IMG/VR virus record: IMGVR_UViG_3300044731_000789
Location: 1 to 64,000 of that record
Origin: a virus
Reading direction: 5' to 3' (one strand)
DNA: 64,000 nucleotides
Part shown: in pieces, positions 34,363 through 43,225 of the stretch
Layout: the number at the start of each line of letters is the position of its first letter
Numbering within the stretch: the first letter of the stretch is position 1
Notes under the pieces: generated by a model
Told to the model about the DNA's origin: nothing
What the model saw: only the letters and a program-made list of their open reading frames with translations
Database searches by the model: none
Position numbers and translations under genes: made by a program

Positions 34363-35465
34363 GCTTATTAGACAAGATTAAGAAAAATAGTACAATTAAA
34401 GAAGTAGAAATACTGGCAACCAGTAAGTATTTTACAAATAAGGATATGGTACAGATTCCTGTGCCAGCACTTAATATTGCATTAAGTGGTAGTTTAAGTG
34501 GTGGATTGACTCCAGGGTTAACACAGATAGTTGGAGAATCAAAACATTTTAAATCTACAATTATGCTTATTATGGCCAAAGCATACTTGGATAAGTATAA
34601 AGATGCAGTGATTTTGTTTTATAATAACGAATTTGGCGCTGGTCCAGCAATGTTTGAATCATTAGGTATTGATACAAATAGAGTTGTACACGTACCATTT
34701 ATGGATTTGGAGCAATTTACACTAGATGTTATGTCCCAATTAGATGGGATAGAACGTGGAGACAAAGTAATTATAATTGTTGACTCATTGGGTCAAGCTG
34801 CTTCAAAAAAAGAGGCACAAGATGCTTTGGATGGAAAATCTAAAGAAGATATGAGTCGGCCAAAAAAAATGAAAGGAATGAGTAGAATGATTACTCCATA
34901 CTTGAACCTTAAAGATGTTCCAATGCTTGCAGTTAATCATGTATATTCAACACAAGATTTGTTTTCAAAAAAGGTTGTTAGTGGTGGACAGGGGTTATAT
35001 TTGGCTAGTGATAATATCATAATGATGGGAAGACAGCAAGAAAAAGAAGGAACAGATGTTGTTGGGTACAAATTTGTTATGAATATTGAGAAAGGTAGAT
35101 ATACAAAAGAAAAATCGAAAATCCCATTGACTGTATCATTTGATGGTGGAATTTCTACATGGTCTGGTTTGTTGGATATTGCACTGGAAAATGGTTTTGT
35201 TACAAAACCATCAAATGGCTGGTATACCAGACCAAAATTTGATTTAGATGGTAAAAAATATAGGGAAAGGGATACGGATACAAAGGATTTTTGGTTGCCA
35301 GTATTGATGGATAAAGCGTTTCAACAAGCAGTGGAGCAAAAATATAAACTATTTACTGGAGACAAAAAACTTTTGCATGATGATAATATGTATGAAACAT
35401 ATGCAGATATGAATATTGAAATTGATTATGAAACTGGAGAAATCCTTGGAGAAACTGATGAGTAA
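34359..35465 (+). CDS. uvsX: RecA-like recombinase UvsX
   Basis: 368 aa (T4 UvsX: 391 aa). Walker A GESKHFKST (residues 59-67), Walker B VIIIVDSLGQ near 140, L2-like region 'HVYSTQDLFSKKVVSGGQGL'. Forms filaments on single-stranded DNA and starts strand invasion for recombination-dependent replication, helped by UvsY. Start is GTG 34359 with GGAG 9 bases upstream. Confidence 0.95.
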   Translation: MSLLDKIKKNSTIKEVEILATSKYFTNKDMVQIPVPALNIALSGSLSGGLTPGLTQIVGESKHFKSTIMLIMAKAYLDKYKDAVILFYNNEFGAGPAMFESLGIDTNRVVHVPFMDLEQFTLDVMSQLDGIERGDKVIIIVDSLGQAASKKEAQDALDGKSKEDMSRPKKMKGMSRMITPYLNLKDVPMLAVNHVYSTQDLFSKKVVSGGQGLYLASDNIIMMGRQQEKEGTDVVGYKFVMNIEKGRYTKEKSKIPLTVSFDGGISTWSGLLDIALENGFVTKPSNGWYTRPKFDLDGKKYRERDTDTKDFWLPVLMDKAFQQAVEQKYKLFTGDKKLLHDDNMYETYADMNIEIDYETGEILGETDE

Positions 35466-35730
35466 CCAATATGAATACAAAGTTGCCGGATTAGATGAAA
35501 CCGGCAAAATTATTGTATTAGTAGATGATACAAAATATGGTGGATATTCTTTGTTAATTGATGTTGGCCAAATGGGGCCAGATGGTAAAATTGAAATTGA
35601 TTATGATTTTGTTAGTGATAATGTTGTGCCAATTTCTTTACAAGAAAAGGTTGTAGAGGAAGTAGTACAAAACATTTTTGCCGAAATTCAAAAAGAAATT
35701 GACAATGAGAAACGAAGAATTAATTCTTAA
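35458..35730 (+). CDS. Small protein of unknown function
   Basis: 90 aa: N-terminal beta part (YKVAGLDETGKIIVLVDDTK), C-terminal helix ending EIQKEIDNEKRRINS. Overlaps uvsX by 8 bases and gp41 by 25. Such a place between recombinase and helicase suggests replication, but no family is recognised. Confidence 0.65.
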   Translation: MSNQYEYKVAGLDETGKIIVLVDDTKYGGYSLLIDVGQMGPDGKIEIDYDFVSDNVVPISLQEKVVEEVVQNIFAEIQKEIDNEKRRINS

Positions 35731-37069
35731 AAATTTATTATATAATGAAGAGTATCTCAGAAAAGTTATTCCATTCCTTCAACCAGAATATTTTGTAGAA
35801 AAATCTGATAAAATTGTTTTCAATATCATAAATGAACATTTTGAAAAATATAATGCTGTACCAACTATTGCAGCATTATCTATCATTTTAAACAATGAAA
35901 AGGGTATTGCTGAATATGATCACAAAGATTGCACCAAATTGGTGCAAGAATTGGGGAACGGATATGAACCCCAGAATATAGATTGGTTACTAACTTTTTC
36001 CGAGAAGTTTTGTAAAGATAAGGCAGTATTTAATGCCATCATGGCATCCATTAATATTATTGATGGAAACGATAAACAATTTTCACAAGATCATATTCCA
36101 GAGTTATTGAACAAAGCTTTGGCAATATCTTTTGACCAAGATATTGGACATGATTATTATGAAAATGCTGAAGATAGGTATGATTTTTATCATACCTTGG
36201 AAGAAAAAGTTCCGTTTGATTTAGATATATTTAATAAGATTACCAAAGGTGGATTACCTGGAAAAAGTTTATCTGTAATTTTGGCAAGCACTGGGGCAGG
36301 TAAATCTCTGTTTATGTGTCATTTGGCATCATATCATTCAAAGATTGGAAAAAATGTGTTATACATTTCTTTGGAAATGGCTGAGGAAAGGATTGGTGAA
36401 AGACTAGATTGTAATATATTGGATATAACTTTTGATGAATTGGACAGAATGGATAAAGAAACGTTTTTAACCAAAATAAATAAAGCAAAAAAGAGAAGTC
36501 CTGGTAGGTTAGTATTAAAAGAGTATCCAACAAGTTCGGCAAGTGCTGCACATTTCAGAGCATTACTCGAAGAGCTAAAAGTTAAGAAAAATTTTAAACC
36601 GGATATAATATTCATAGATTATTTGGGAATTTGTGCAAGTGCCCGGTACAAAAATTCTGGTAATGTTAATAGTTACAACTATTCAAAATCTGTTGCAGAA
36701 GAGCTACGTGGGCTAGGTATGGCATACAATGTACCAGTGGTAACAGCGGTGCAAGTAAATCGATCTGGTACAAATAATAGCGATCCAGAATGGGAAAATG
36801 TTGCGGAATCCCATGGTATTGCTATGACTGCAGATTTATTCTTTGCATTGTATGCTAGTGAGGAAATGCAACAACTGAACCAAATCATGGTAAAATTGAT
36901 GAAAAATAGATGGAATTCATTGGATTTTTACAGAAGATTTTTAATAGGGGTTGACAAATCAAAAATGAAACTGTATAATCTTGAACAACCAAATGGGAAC
37001 ATAAGTATGCCAGATTCTAAAACAGAAATGGCATCAAAACCTTCCCTATCATTCGACAATTGGAGTTAA
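35706..37069 (+). CDS. 41: Replicative DNA helicase gp41 (DnaB-like)
   Basis: 454 aa (T4: 475 aa). N-terminal helical domain, then a RecA-type ATPase: Walker A LASTGAGKS (193-201), 'LYISLEMAEERIGERLD', Walker B IIFIDYLG, and 'VPVVTAVQVNRSG'. Hexameric 5'-3' helicase that works with primase gp61. Start ATG 35706 lies inside the upstream gene. Unlike some relatives it carries no intein. Confidence 0.95.
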
Positions 37070-37071
37070 TT

Positions 37072-37317
37072 ATGAAAATAGCACCTGTGCAAAATATTGA
37101 TAAAAAATTTGAACCATTCATTTTGCCAATATTGGTTGAATCTGTAGACGATGCAGCAAAGTTACATGCATTGTTTAATCAGTGTTCTATTCTTTCATAT
37201 TTAGGAATACCAACTGGTGACTCTTTTAGAGATTTTATCACACAAAATTCTTCCGTGCCACATAATAAATGTGTAGAAGAATTCAACAGAATTTATAAAT
37301 TGTTCAATGGAAGATAA
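37072..37317 (+). CDS. Small protein of unknown function
   Basis: 81 aa, helical (VESVDDAAKLHALFNQCSIL). Starts 2 bases after gp41 and overlaps the next gene by 11 bases. Not recognised. Confidence 0.6.
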   Translation: MKIAPVQNIDKKFEPFILPILVESVDDAAKLHALFNQCSILSYLGIPTGDSFRDFITQNSSVPHNKCVEEFNRIYKLFNGR

Positions 37318-37486
37318 TATAGGAATTGATGACAAATTTTCAATCAGATTGATACCAGAATCAGATTGGAATAGAGATAGATGTGGCACATGTTTTGCCT
37401 TTATTGGCAATCAATGTGCCAAGTCTGGTATCAATGTTGATGAATATTCACAAATTTGTGAGTATTACGACCCGGAGAATGGATGA
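37307..37486 (+). CDS. Small four-cysteine protein
   Basis: 59 aa with CGTC (25-28), Cys37 and Cys51, a spacing that could hold one zinc or an iron-sulphur cluster; ends CEYYDPENG. ATGA overlap with the gp33-like gene. Function unknown. Confidence 0.55.
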   Translation: MEDNIGIDDKFSIRLIPESDWNRDRCGTCFAFIGNQCAKSGINVDEYSQICEYYDPENG

Positions 37487-37728
37487 ATATAGAATCATTG
37501 TTAAAAAATCCTTCAGAATTTTCAATGTATATTGAAAGAGAAGCAAAAAAATCTAATACAACATTGTTTGATATGTTGCTTAGTTCATGTGAAAAATATA
37601 ATATTGAAATAGATTCTGTTAAAAAATTGATATCAAAATCATTGGAAGAAAAGATGTACCAAGAAGCATTAACAATGAATTTGTTAACAGAGAAAAAAGT
37701 TGTTTCCCCATTAATGAAATTTTTATAG
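37483..37728 (+). CDS. 33: Late transcription co-activator (gp33-like)
   Basis: 81 aa, all helical. 'FSMYIEREAKKSNTTLFDML' followed by 'SCEKYNIEIDSVKKLI' and a hydrophobic end, VVSPLMKFL, matches the layout of gp33 proteins in T4-type phages: a helical body that binds RNA polymerase and a C-terminal clamp-binding tail. It would join gp55 and gp45 in late transcription. Identity is low, so the call rests on layout and on gp55 being present. Confidence 0.65.
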   Translation: MNIESLLKNPSEFSMYIEREAKKSNTTLFDMLLSSCEKYNIEIDSVKKLISKSLEEKMYQEALTMNLLTEKKVVSPLMKFL

Positions 37729-37736
37729 GATCAAGA

Positions 37737-37925
37737 ATGTACCAACAAGAATATCCCGTTTTTAAAGATGAAGACCAATTTTTTTACAGTGATGGAATTG
37801 TGGCAGATAATGGTATTCATTGTGAAATTCATTTAGATAATGGTGGTACGAAATGGGCTAATGTTATGCCGATGGATTTGTGTACTATTGCTTGTTCAAG
37901 AGTTGGTTACATTTTGGCGGAATAA
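37737..37925 (+). CDS. Small protein of unknown function
   Basis: 62 aa, acidic (YPVFKDEDQFFYSDGIVADN). AGGA before ATG 37737; its stop overlaps the next ATG. Not recognised. Confidence 0.5.
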   Translation: MYQQEYPVFKDEDQFFYSDGIVADNGIHCEIHLDNGGTKWANVMPMDLCTIACSRVGYILAE

Positions 37926-38152
37926 TGGTATATTATATTAATCCAAGAATTGTTGAATTAAAACGTTTAATCGAAAAACATACCAAAATGATTGAAAGAA
38001 TTCAGTCAAAATGCGATCATAATAATTATCCAAAAAGATATAAACATGTATATCCAGAATATGTTACGGTAACATATGGTGCAAATTTGGATCAATATTG
38101 GATAAATTGCCATTGTGCAAAATGTGACGCAAAATTTACAGTTTTTATGTGA
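37925..38152 (+). CDS. Small putative zinc-ribbon protein
   Basis: 75 aa. Helical start, then CDHNNYPK and near the end 'NCHCAKCDAKF': Cys/His residues fit a single metal site. Function unknown; similar short zinc-ribbon proteins are frequent in T4-like phages. Confidence 0.55.
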   Translation: MVYYINPRIVELKRLIEKHTKMIERIQSKCDHNNYPKRYKHVYPEYVTVTYGANLDQYWINCHCAKCDAKFTVFM

Positions 38153-38158
38153 GAAAAT

Positions 38159-38437
38159 ATGCTATCAAAACCTAGAATAGTGTGTGCAGCAAATTTGTAC
38201 CAAGATGGAACCATTATTGTTGGAGCAAGACATTTTGATTCCATTATGAGGAAAACCATTGAGGCAATTAATGCAGATTGGAACCATTGGCGACATATGA
38301 CCCATGAGCAAGGTTTCATTGACCAACATGGTAAATTTTATTCAAGAGAGGATGCATGGGATATTGCCAAAGAAAATGGACAAATTTTTAGAGATTGTGA
38401 TGTAGATGGTACACTATTTTCGGAGAATCTGTACTAA
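38159..38437 (+). CDS. Conserved phage protein of unknown function
   Basis: 92 aa. 'KPRIVCAANLYQDGTIIVGA' and 'HEQGFIDQHGKFYSREDAWD' resemble a small family found in many unrelated phages, with no known role. The stop overlaps the next gene. Confidence 0.65.
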   Translation: MLSKPRIVCAANLYQDGTIIVGARHFDSIMRKTIEAINADWNHWRHMTHEQGFIDQHGKFYSREDAWDIAKENGQIFRDCDVDGTLFSENLY

Positions 38438-38538
38438 TGATTAAAAAACAATTTTTGCAACATGGTATGTATTATTCCGGTATTTGCCGGAACGCAAATG
38501 TTGCCGATGAATTTGTACCACTGGATAATATATTATGA
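38437..38538 (+). CDS. Very small protein of unknown function
   Basis: 33 aa (KKQFLQHGMYYSGICRN). Joined by one-base and four-base overlaps to both neighbours, which supports it being translated. Confidence 0.4.
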   Translation: MIKKQFLQHGMYYSGICRNANVADEFVPLDNIL

Positions 38539-38756
38539 AAATAAATGAACACTTGGCAGAATCTGCCCGACATTTGGAACTAGCTATTGCAAAAATGGGA
38601 AAATTGCGTGACCCTAAAGGTGGCCGGTATCCGGCAAGGTTTATTCCAAATAGGACATTTATATGGGTAGGAAAAATTGGAGATTATAAAAATCTTGTAA
38701 AATGTTTATTAAAATTGAGAGATGCATCAAAGAAAATTGAGCACTTAGATATTTGA
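38535..38756 (+). CDS. Small protein of unknown function
   Basis: 73 aa, basic and helical, with a central 'KGGRYPARFIPNRTFIWVGK'. Not recognised. Last gene before a hairpin-led structural gene. Confidence 0.5.
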   Translation: MKINEHLAESARHLELAIAKMGKLRDPKGGRYPARFIPNRTFIWVGKIGDYKNLVKCLLKLRDASKKIEHLDI

Positions 38757-38768
38757 ACAACAATAAAT

Positions 38769-38797
38769 AATACTATCAAATTCCTTGGGATAGTATT
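38769..38797 (+). promoter_or_regulatory. Hairpin directly abutting the start codon of the next gene
   Basis: AATACTATC (38769-38777) pairs perfectly with GATAGTATT (38789-38797), and ATG follows at once at 38798. The likely ribosome site GGGA (38787-38790) lies in the loop and arm. An AATAAATAA late-promoter-like sequence lies just upstream (38762-38770). Confidence 0.5.
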
Positions 38798-39190
38798 ATG
38801 AAAACATTCAAACAATTATTGACAGAAGGTAGAGGCGACAATCATTTGGCAACAGAATTGTTTCATAAATGTCGCCAAGCTGCTACCTTTTCTCATTATC
38901 AACACTTGATGACAGAAAGTTATGCCCAACATATGGCATTGGGCGCATTCTATGATGGAATTATCCCGCTTTTAGACAGTTTCCTGGAAACATATATTGG
39001 TTTATTTGGTAAACTAGAAACTATACAAGAAAATATTCAAGTACCTTTTAAAGTATCTGTATACGAGTTGAAAGAATGGATTGAAACCAATCGTCAACAA
39101 ATTTCTGATTCTACAACCCTTCAAAATATATTGGATACAATAGTTGAATTGTGTTCATCTACTATATACAAATTGGAAAATTTGAAATAA
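38798..39190 (+). CDS. Ferritin-like helical phage protein (DUF5856-like)
   Basis: 130 aa. It starts MKTFKQLLTEG, an opening common to T4-type virion and late proteins. The rest is a helical bundle with 'ESYAQHMALGAFYDGIIPLL', which matches a phage family of unknown function thought to have a ferritin-like fold (His and Glu/Asp spaced along helices). A hairpin covers its ribosome site. Overlaps the next gene by one base. Confidence 0.7.
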   Translation: MKTFKQLLTEGRGDNHLATELFHKCRQAATFSHYQHLMTESYAQHMALGAFYDGIIPLLDSFLETYIGLFGKLETIQENIQVPFKVSVYELKEWIETNRQQISDSTTLQNILDTIVELCSSTIYKLENLK

Positions 39191-39690
39191 TGGTTAAGTC
39201 TCTAGTAGATATTCAAATTGGTCAAGTATTGGATAAAATTGAATCCAATTTGGATGCATTTATTTCGCAATTGAATATTACATCTTTGGAAGATTTGTTA
39301 CATATATATGATGATTCAGAACTTTGTATAATGGATTCTGATGGAAATTATGTACAAGATATTCCAATGAATGAAGAAGTGGATAGAATGGAAAGAATTA
39401 TGCGATCAATTAGGATGAAATCCCATAGTTATGATATCCATTTGCATAGAAAATTGGCAGTAAAGTTTCCAAGTTCTATACAAAAAATATCTCACAGAGC
39501 AAGGGCAGCAACTTTGTATTATGTGAAACATCATATTGACAAGAATTATAATAAATTGGCACCAATGGAACGTGCCCAAATTGATAGAATTGTTAAAGGT
39601 AGGAAGGGATTGGTGTCATCTATGACAACAAAAATGTACAACCATATTAGAGATATCGAACACACGCGATTGGCGCATCACAAACCATGA
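39190..39690 (+). CDS. Conserved phage protein of unknown function
   Basis: 166 aa from ATG 39190. The second half is basic and helical (RAATLYYVKHHIDKNYNKLA, then 'RAQIDRIVKGRKG'), suggesting nucleic acid or head contact. No family recognised. ATGA overlap with the following gene. Confidence 0.6.
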   Translation: MVKSLVDIQIGQVLDKIESNLDAFISQLNITSLEDLLHIYDDSELCIMDSDGNYVQDIPMNEEVDRMERIMRSIRMKSHSYDIHLHRKLAVKFPSSIQKISHRARAATLYYVKHHIDKNYNKLAPMERAQIDRIVKGRKGLVSSMTTKMYNHIRDIEHTRLAHHKP

Positions 39691-39839
39691 TTACAGAAGA
39701 ACTAACACCAGAACAGCAAGCAAAGGCAGAAGAGATTGTACAAGCCTTGAAATCGCACCAAGAAGAATTTAAAAAGAGATATGGGCCACGGTGGCGTGAA
39801 ATTTTGTACGCATTGGCAAACAAACAATCTAAAAAATAA
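39687..39839 (+). CDS. Very small helical protein
   Basis: 50 aa, one long charged helix (LTPEQQAKAEEIVQALKSHQ) and a basic end. Ends one base before the convergent endonuclease gene. Function unknown. Confidence 0.55.
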   Translation: MITEELTPEQQAKAEEIVQALKSHQEEFKKRYGPRWREILYALANKQSKK

Positions 39840-39840
39840 C

Positions 39841-40731
39841 TCAATCTAATCTTTTGCATTTCCATTTTTCATGGTGCAGTGATCTACCACATGCAACATT
39901 ACTCATACTACGCTGTGACAACCCATTTCCTTTACAAAACTGAGTTAAGTTTTTAATCACAAAAACCTCCCCATCAGGGGCTGTAATTTCCCAGGTTTTT
40001 GCTTTTGAATTAGCTATTTTATTGCGTATTTCTTTTGATAGGTTTTTACCAAAATTATGATTGAGATCACCCATTTTGGATTCTGACATTTTTCGTTTCG
40101 CTTCATCTGTATGCTTAACGCCATACATAGAGGATAATTCCCCACATTTTCCATACATTGGATTATTTTCCCCCGTATTAAGTTGACTTAATAATTGTTT
40201 TGTTTGGTCACTATGCTTGAATGTAGTCATGAAAATTTTTATTTTTTCTACATGTTCATCGGATAATTTCCTACCGTAATTGGGTGATAATTCCCCACGT
40301 TTTCCATACATTGGATTATTTTCCCCTATTCTTGATAGACTATATGATTTTCTCCGATCTTCCGAAAATAATGATTTCAATCGATCCTTTTCTTCATCGG
40401 TGTAAACCTTTCCGATCATGTTAAATTGTTTTATAGAATTTTTGTGGTAAGACTTATTAAGTTTTAACGCATTGTCCCAATTTTCAAATATCAATTCTTG
40501 TTCAAAATTGTAACACTCGATTGGGTCAACAAACATTGCAACAATATGCCAATCAAATTCATCAAAAATTGGTTTTACAATTTTGGAACTTGTTCTGTAT
40601 TTAATCAAATCTTGTTCTGGGGGAAGTTTTATAGATTTTGCGGTTCTGGAACCAATATAAAATTGTCCAGTTTCACGATGGATGCCCATATAGACATATG
40701 GCAATACTTTGGTTGACCGATAAATAGTCAT
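39841..40731 (-). CDS. GIY-YIG homing endonuclease with NUMOD3 repeats
   Basis: 296 aa from ATG 40731, supported by AGGAGAAT just upstream on the minus strand. The N-terminal nuclease part has 'PYVYMGIHRETGQFYIGSRT' in place of GIY...YIG. The middle has three NUMOD3-type DNA-binding repeats (GENNPMYGKRGELSPNYGRK type) and the end an NUMOD1-like helix-turn-helix (LTQFCKGNGLSQRSMSN). Free-standing, Seg-like; it sits convergent to small genes and upstream of a late structural gene. Confidence 0.88.
   Translation of the reverse strand: MTIYRSTKVLPYVYMGIHRETGQFYIGSRTAKSIKLPPEQDLIKYRTSSKIVKPIFDEFDWHIVAMFVDPIECYNFEQELIFENWDNALKLNKSYHKNSIKQFNMIGKVYTDEEKDRLKSLFSEDRRKSYSLSRIGENNPMYGKRGELSPNYGRKLSDEHVEKIKIFMTTFKHSDQTKQLLSQLNTGENNPMYGKCGELSSMYGVKHTDEAKRKMSESKMGDLNHNFGKNLSKEIRNKIANSKAKTWEITAPDGEVFVIKNLTQFCKGNGLSQRSMSNVACGRSLHHEKWKCKRLD
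40133..40326. repeat. Two 41-base direct repeats within the GIY-YIG gene
   Basis: Bases 40133-40173 and 40286-40326 differ at about one position. They encode two NUMOD3 copies (GENNPMYGK...GELS). Near identity at DNA level suggests a recent duplication. Confidence 0.7.
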
Positions 40732-40819
40732 GCTGATTCTCCTTGGAAGAGTTAGAGCTTGTGGATGGTGGGACATCGTGACAAGCATCAATTTAAACAT
40801 TTATTACAAGTATTATTTA

Positions 40820-40827
40820 TATAAATA
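40820..40827 (+). promoter_or_regulatory. Late promoter TATAAATA
   Basis: Exact match, 32 bases before the structural gene at 40859, followed by a GGGGAAAA ribosome site. Confidence 0.75.
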
Positions 40828-40858
40828 ATATAAACAGAATTTTAATTAGGGGAAAATT

Positions 40859-41656
40859 ATGAGTTTATGGTCAAAGGATTCAGCGAATCCTATTCCAAAA
40901 TATTTGTCAAAAAGTGATTTGGCAACATATCGCGCCCAGGATTGTTACATTGGGGCAGCAGGCTATTATTATGTGCCAGAAAAATTTAACAAAATTGGCG
41001 CAGGTACTATTACCACATCAACTAGTTCTACCGCAGTTACCGGAACTGGTTCAAAATTTTTGAGTGAAGCAAAAGTTGGGCAATGGTTAGTCAGCACACC
41101 TGACAATAGTGCCACTGGCAGTTGGGATGCTAAATCCATTGTTGGGAAGATTGTTGCCATTGCGTCTGATACTGGTTTAACATTAGATAAAAATGCTCCA
41201 GCAACTGGCACTGGAAAATATAGTATTATACAAAAAGTTCAACCAGAATTGTTGGTTGCATTGAATCCATCATCCACAAGCCAAATTCCTGACAGACTTG
41301 GTGCAACAGAAATTGTGTCATTGGAATGGAAAGATAAGAAAACATTGGTTGCGGGTGCAACATCTACTATTATTGTACACTTCTCTGAGCCAGTTAAGGT
41401 TACAGGTGCGCCAACATTGGGATTAAGTGGTGCAGTAACTGCAACATATTCATCCATGGATGCAACTGGCACTAAAGCAGCGTTTACATTTACTGCTCCG
41501 GTTGCCGGAACAAGTGTTACAATTTCTAACCAAAATTTGGGCGGCACTGGCAACATTGTTGATTTGTTGGGGGCATCTCCTGCAACAACTGCGGTGACAT
41601 CTGTTGCAATTTCTGCAGCAGTTGCTGGAAAATTGCGATCTATTGTGTCTGCATAA
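40859..41656 (+). CDS. Virion structural protein with Ig-like C-terminal domain
   Basis: 265 aa. The N-terminal 45 residues (SLWSKDSANPIPKYLS, then 'RAQDCYIGAAGYYYVPE') are like a T4-type structural family. Residues 50-130 are a beta repeat region with TGTGSKFLSEAKVGQWL. The C-terminal 100 residues ('GATSTIIVHFSEPVKVTGAP') look like a bacterial Ig-like or SwmB-type fold. Possibly a head decoration protein. Has an exact late promoter and a terminator. Confidence 0.75.
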   Translation: MSLWSKDSANPIPKYLSKSDLATYRAQDCYIGAAGYYYVPEKFNKIGAGTITTSTSSTAVTGTGSKFLSEAKVGQWLVSTPDNSATGSWDAKSIVGKIVAIASDTGLTLDKNAPATGTGKYSIIQKVQPELLVALNPSSTSQIPDRLGATEIVSLEWKDKKTLVAGATSTIIVHFSEPVKVTGAPTLGLSGAVTATYSSMDATGTKAAFTFTAPVAGTSVTISNQNLGGTGNIVDLLGASPATTAVTSVAISAAVAGKLRSIVSA

Positions 41657-41680
41657 TAATATATAATATTGTAAATAAAT

Positions 41681-41716
41681 AATGGGAACATATGTAAAAG
41701 TATGTTCCCATTTTTT
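41681..41716 (+). terminator. Intrinsic terminator
   Basis: AATGGGAACATA pairs with TATGTTCCCATT across an 8-base loop, followed by T6. It separates two structural genes; the next gene starts 18 bases on and may use read-through. Confidence 0.8.
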
Positions 41717-41734
41717 ATTGGAGTAAACAAACTC

Positions 41735-42166
41735 ATGACAGATTTAAAAATTTCTCAGCAACCATTGGCAACTACTGTTGAACTAACTGATAACTTTGTT
41801 GTTGCCAGAAATGGAACAAATGTTAGAATACCGGCATCAACCTTGTATACAAAGGCTCCCACATATATTGCCACAAATCAGGTAACAGAACAGGTTACAG
41901 CAAGTGGAGCACTAGATATATCAAAATCTTTGTCCGAAGTTGTCACCACAAATAGTCAAATTAATTTGACATTATCTGGTGGAACCCATGGACAAGAGAA
42001 AGTTATCCTATTTAGAAACAAAGGTACTGCAGATGTGGTTATTACACCAAATTTGTTAATAGGTGGCACAACTATCACATTGAATGCAACTGGACAAACC
42101 GTGACATTAAGATTTGTCACAAATGCATGGGCAATTGTCGCAATTTATGGCGGAATTGTTGCATAA
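41735..42166 (+). CDS. Beta-rich virion-type protein
   Basis: 143 aa from ATG 41735 (TTGGAG upstream). Threonine-rich strands, for example VITPNLLIGGTTITLNATGQ, ending FVTNAWAIVAIYGGIVA. It resembles small fibre or decoration proteins that end in a conserved 'W..v...g' strand. Function unknown. Confidence 0.7.
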   Translation: MTDLKISQQPLATTVELTDNFVVARNGTNVRIPASTLYTKAPTYIATNQVTEQVTASGALDISKSLSEVVTTNSQINLTLSGGTHGQEKVILFRNKGTADVVITPNLLIGGTTITLNATGQTVTLRFVTNAWAIVAIYGGIVA

Positions 42167-42507
42167 TGGTTTTAACGGAAGAAAATTTTAAATTAGCTTG
42201 TGCCAAATATTATGATTCAATTGACATATATTCTTTTAACGAGGATATTGCAAGAATACATATGGTAAGAAAATTGATTAGAAAATTTATATCAACTGGT
42301 GATATAAATGAAAAATTAATTTTAAATCACATCATAATATTATATAATGGGTTTGGAGAGTTTACTCTCAATATATTATATTTTATATTTACAAAAGAGG
42401 AATACAAATATATAAATTCCTTTTTAATATTTTTAAATAGATTACCAGATGACAGATTTGTATATGGTATTGATATAACACTTTCAAAAAAATTGGAACA
42501 GATATGA
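42166..42507 (+). CDS. Conserved T4-type protein of unknown function
   Basis: 113 aa. 'ARIHMVRKLIRKFISTGDIN' followed by 'KLILNHIIILYNGFGEFT' matches a short helical family widespread in T4-like phages, position often near structural genes. Role unknown. ATGA-type junctions on both sides. Confidence 0.7.
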   Translation: MVLTEENFKLACAKYYDSIDIYSFNEDIARIHMVRKLIRKFISTGDINEKLILNHIIILYNGFGEFTLNILYFIFTKEEYKYINSFLIFLNRLPDDRFVYGIDITLSKKLEQI

Positions 42508-42671
42508 AATCATTCAAACAAATTATGGAAGATATTGCCAATGTTACTGGGTCACCCAGTACAGATACTGGTGGAATATCCACCCCAGCTACAGCAAAAC
42601 CTGATCAAAAGAAAAGGGTAATGTTATTAAAAAATGTTGTAAAAAGAAAAGAGGATTCGCCAAATGGCTAA
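42504..42671 (+). CDS. Small late protein with MKxFKQ start
   Basis: 55 aa beginning MKSFKQIMEDIANVTG, then a Ser/Thr/Pro-rich part and a basic end KKRVMLLKNVVKRK. The opening resembles that of the gene at 38798. Such openings recur in T4-type virion proteins. Overlaps the next gene by 8 bases. Confidence 0.55.
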   Translation: MKSFKQIMEDIANVTGSPSTDTGGISTPATAKPDQKKRVMLLKNVVKRKEDSPNG

Positions 42672-43056
42672 CCAATTTGATCACCATGATGCACCCAATA
42701 ATGTAAAATTATACACGGAAATTGAGTTATTAAAACGGGACAATTTGCAGTTGAAAGAAATTCTTTCAAAATTGGATGTATCCGTGGAAAAAATTGCAGA
42801 TGCCGCCACAAACATTTCCAAAATTTTGGCTCTTCATGAGCAAAGAGTAGGAATGCTGTCTGAAGATATTGCATATTTCAGCAAAAATCATACCGAAATA
42901 TTGGCTGATATAAAATCTACAAAAGATACTATTGCAAAAGATAACAAAGAACGTGATGAAAGAATCACCAAATTGGAACAATATCGTTGGTATCTACTTG
43001 GGGCAGCAACTGCCATAGGATTTGTAATAAACAAATTGCCAGATTTGTTAAAATAG
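42664..43056 (+). CDS. Coiled-coil protein with C-terminal membrane segment
   Basis: 130 aa. Residues 15-105 form a long amphipathic coiled coil (LKRDNLQLKEILSKLDVSVE); residues 108-125 (YLLGAATAIGFVINKLP) form one membrane segment. This tail-anchored layout occurs in phage lysis or membrane-associated proteins, but the family is not certain. Confidence 0.65.
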   Translation: MANQFDHHDAPNNVKLYTEIELLKRDNLQLKEILSKLDVSVEKIADAATNISKILALHEQRVGMLSEDIAYFSKNHTEILADIKSTKDTIAKDNKERDERITKLEQYRWYLLGAATAIGFVINKLPDLLK

Positions 43057-43059
43057 TTG

Positions 43060-43087
43060 TTGACAAATTGGTTTTTTGTGATATTAT
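43060..43087 (+). promoter_or_regulatory. Early sigma70 promoter
   Basis: TTGACA (43060-43065), 16-base spacer, TATTAT (43082-43087). The flanking GTTGTTGACA is the same as at the uvsY P2 and 61407 promoters. Starts a long early unit that includes primase, thyX and nrd genes. Confidence 0.72.
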
Positions 43088-43093
43088 GTGCCC

Positions 43094-43225
43094 ATGAAAA
43101 AGAAAACACAAAAACCAACATCAAGAAATTTTGTTGCCAAACATTGTTCTACTTATTGTAAACCAAAAGTAGAACAATCTAAAAAGGTATACAAACGGTC
43201 AAAAAATCTGTCACAATATATGTAA
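43094..43225 (+). CDS. Very small basic protein
   Basis: 43 aa, lysine-rich, with HCSTYC (18-23) in the middle. Starts 7 bases after the -10, so its message would be leaderless or the real start lies elsewhere. Function unknown; a further 20-codon hydrophobic frame from ATG 43255 is too short to call. Confidence 0.4.
   Translation: MKKKTQKPTSRNFVAKHCSTYCKPKVEQSKKVYKRSKNLSQYM

Noticed and set aside
40133-40326. Direct repeats considered as a CRISPR-like array
   Set aside because: Only two copies, within one reading frame, encoding NUMOD3 modules; no spacers of equal length. No CRISPR array was seen anywhere in the window.
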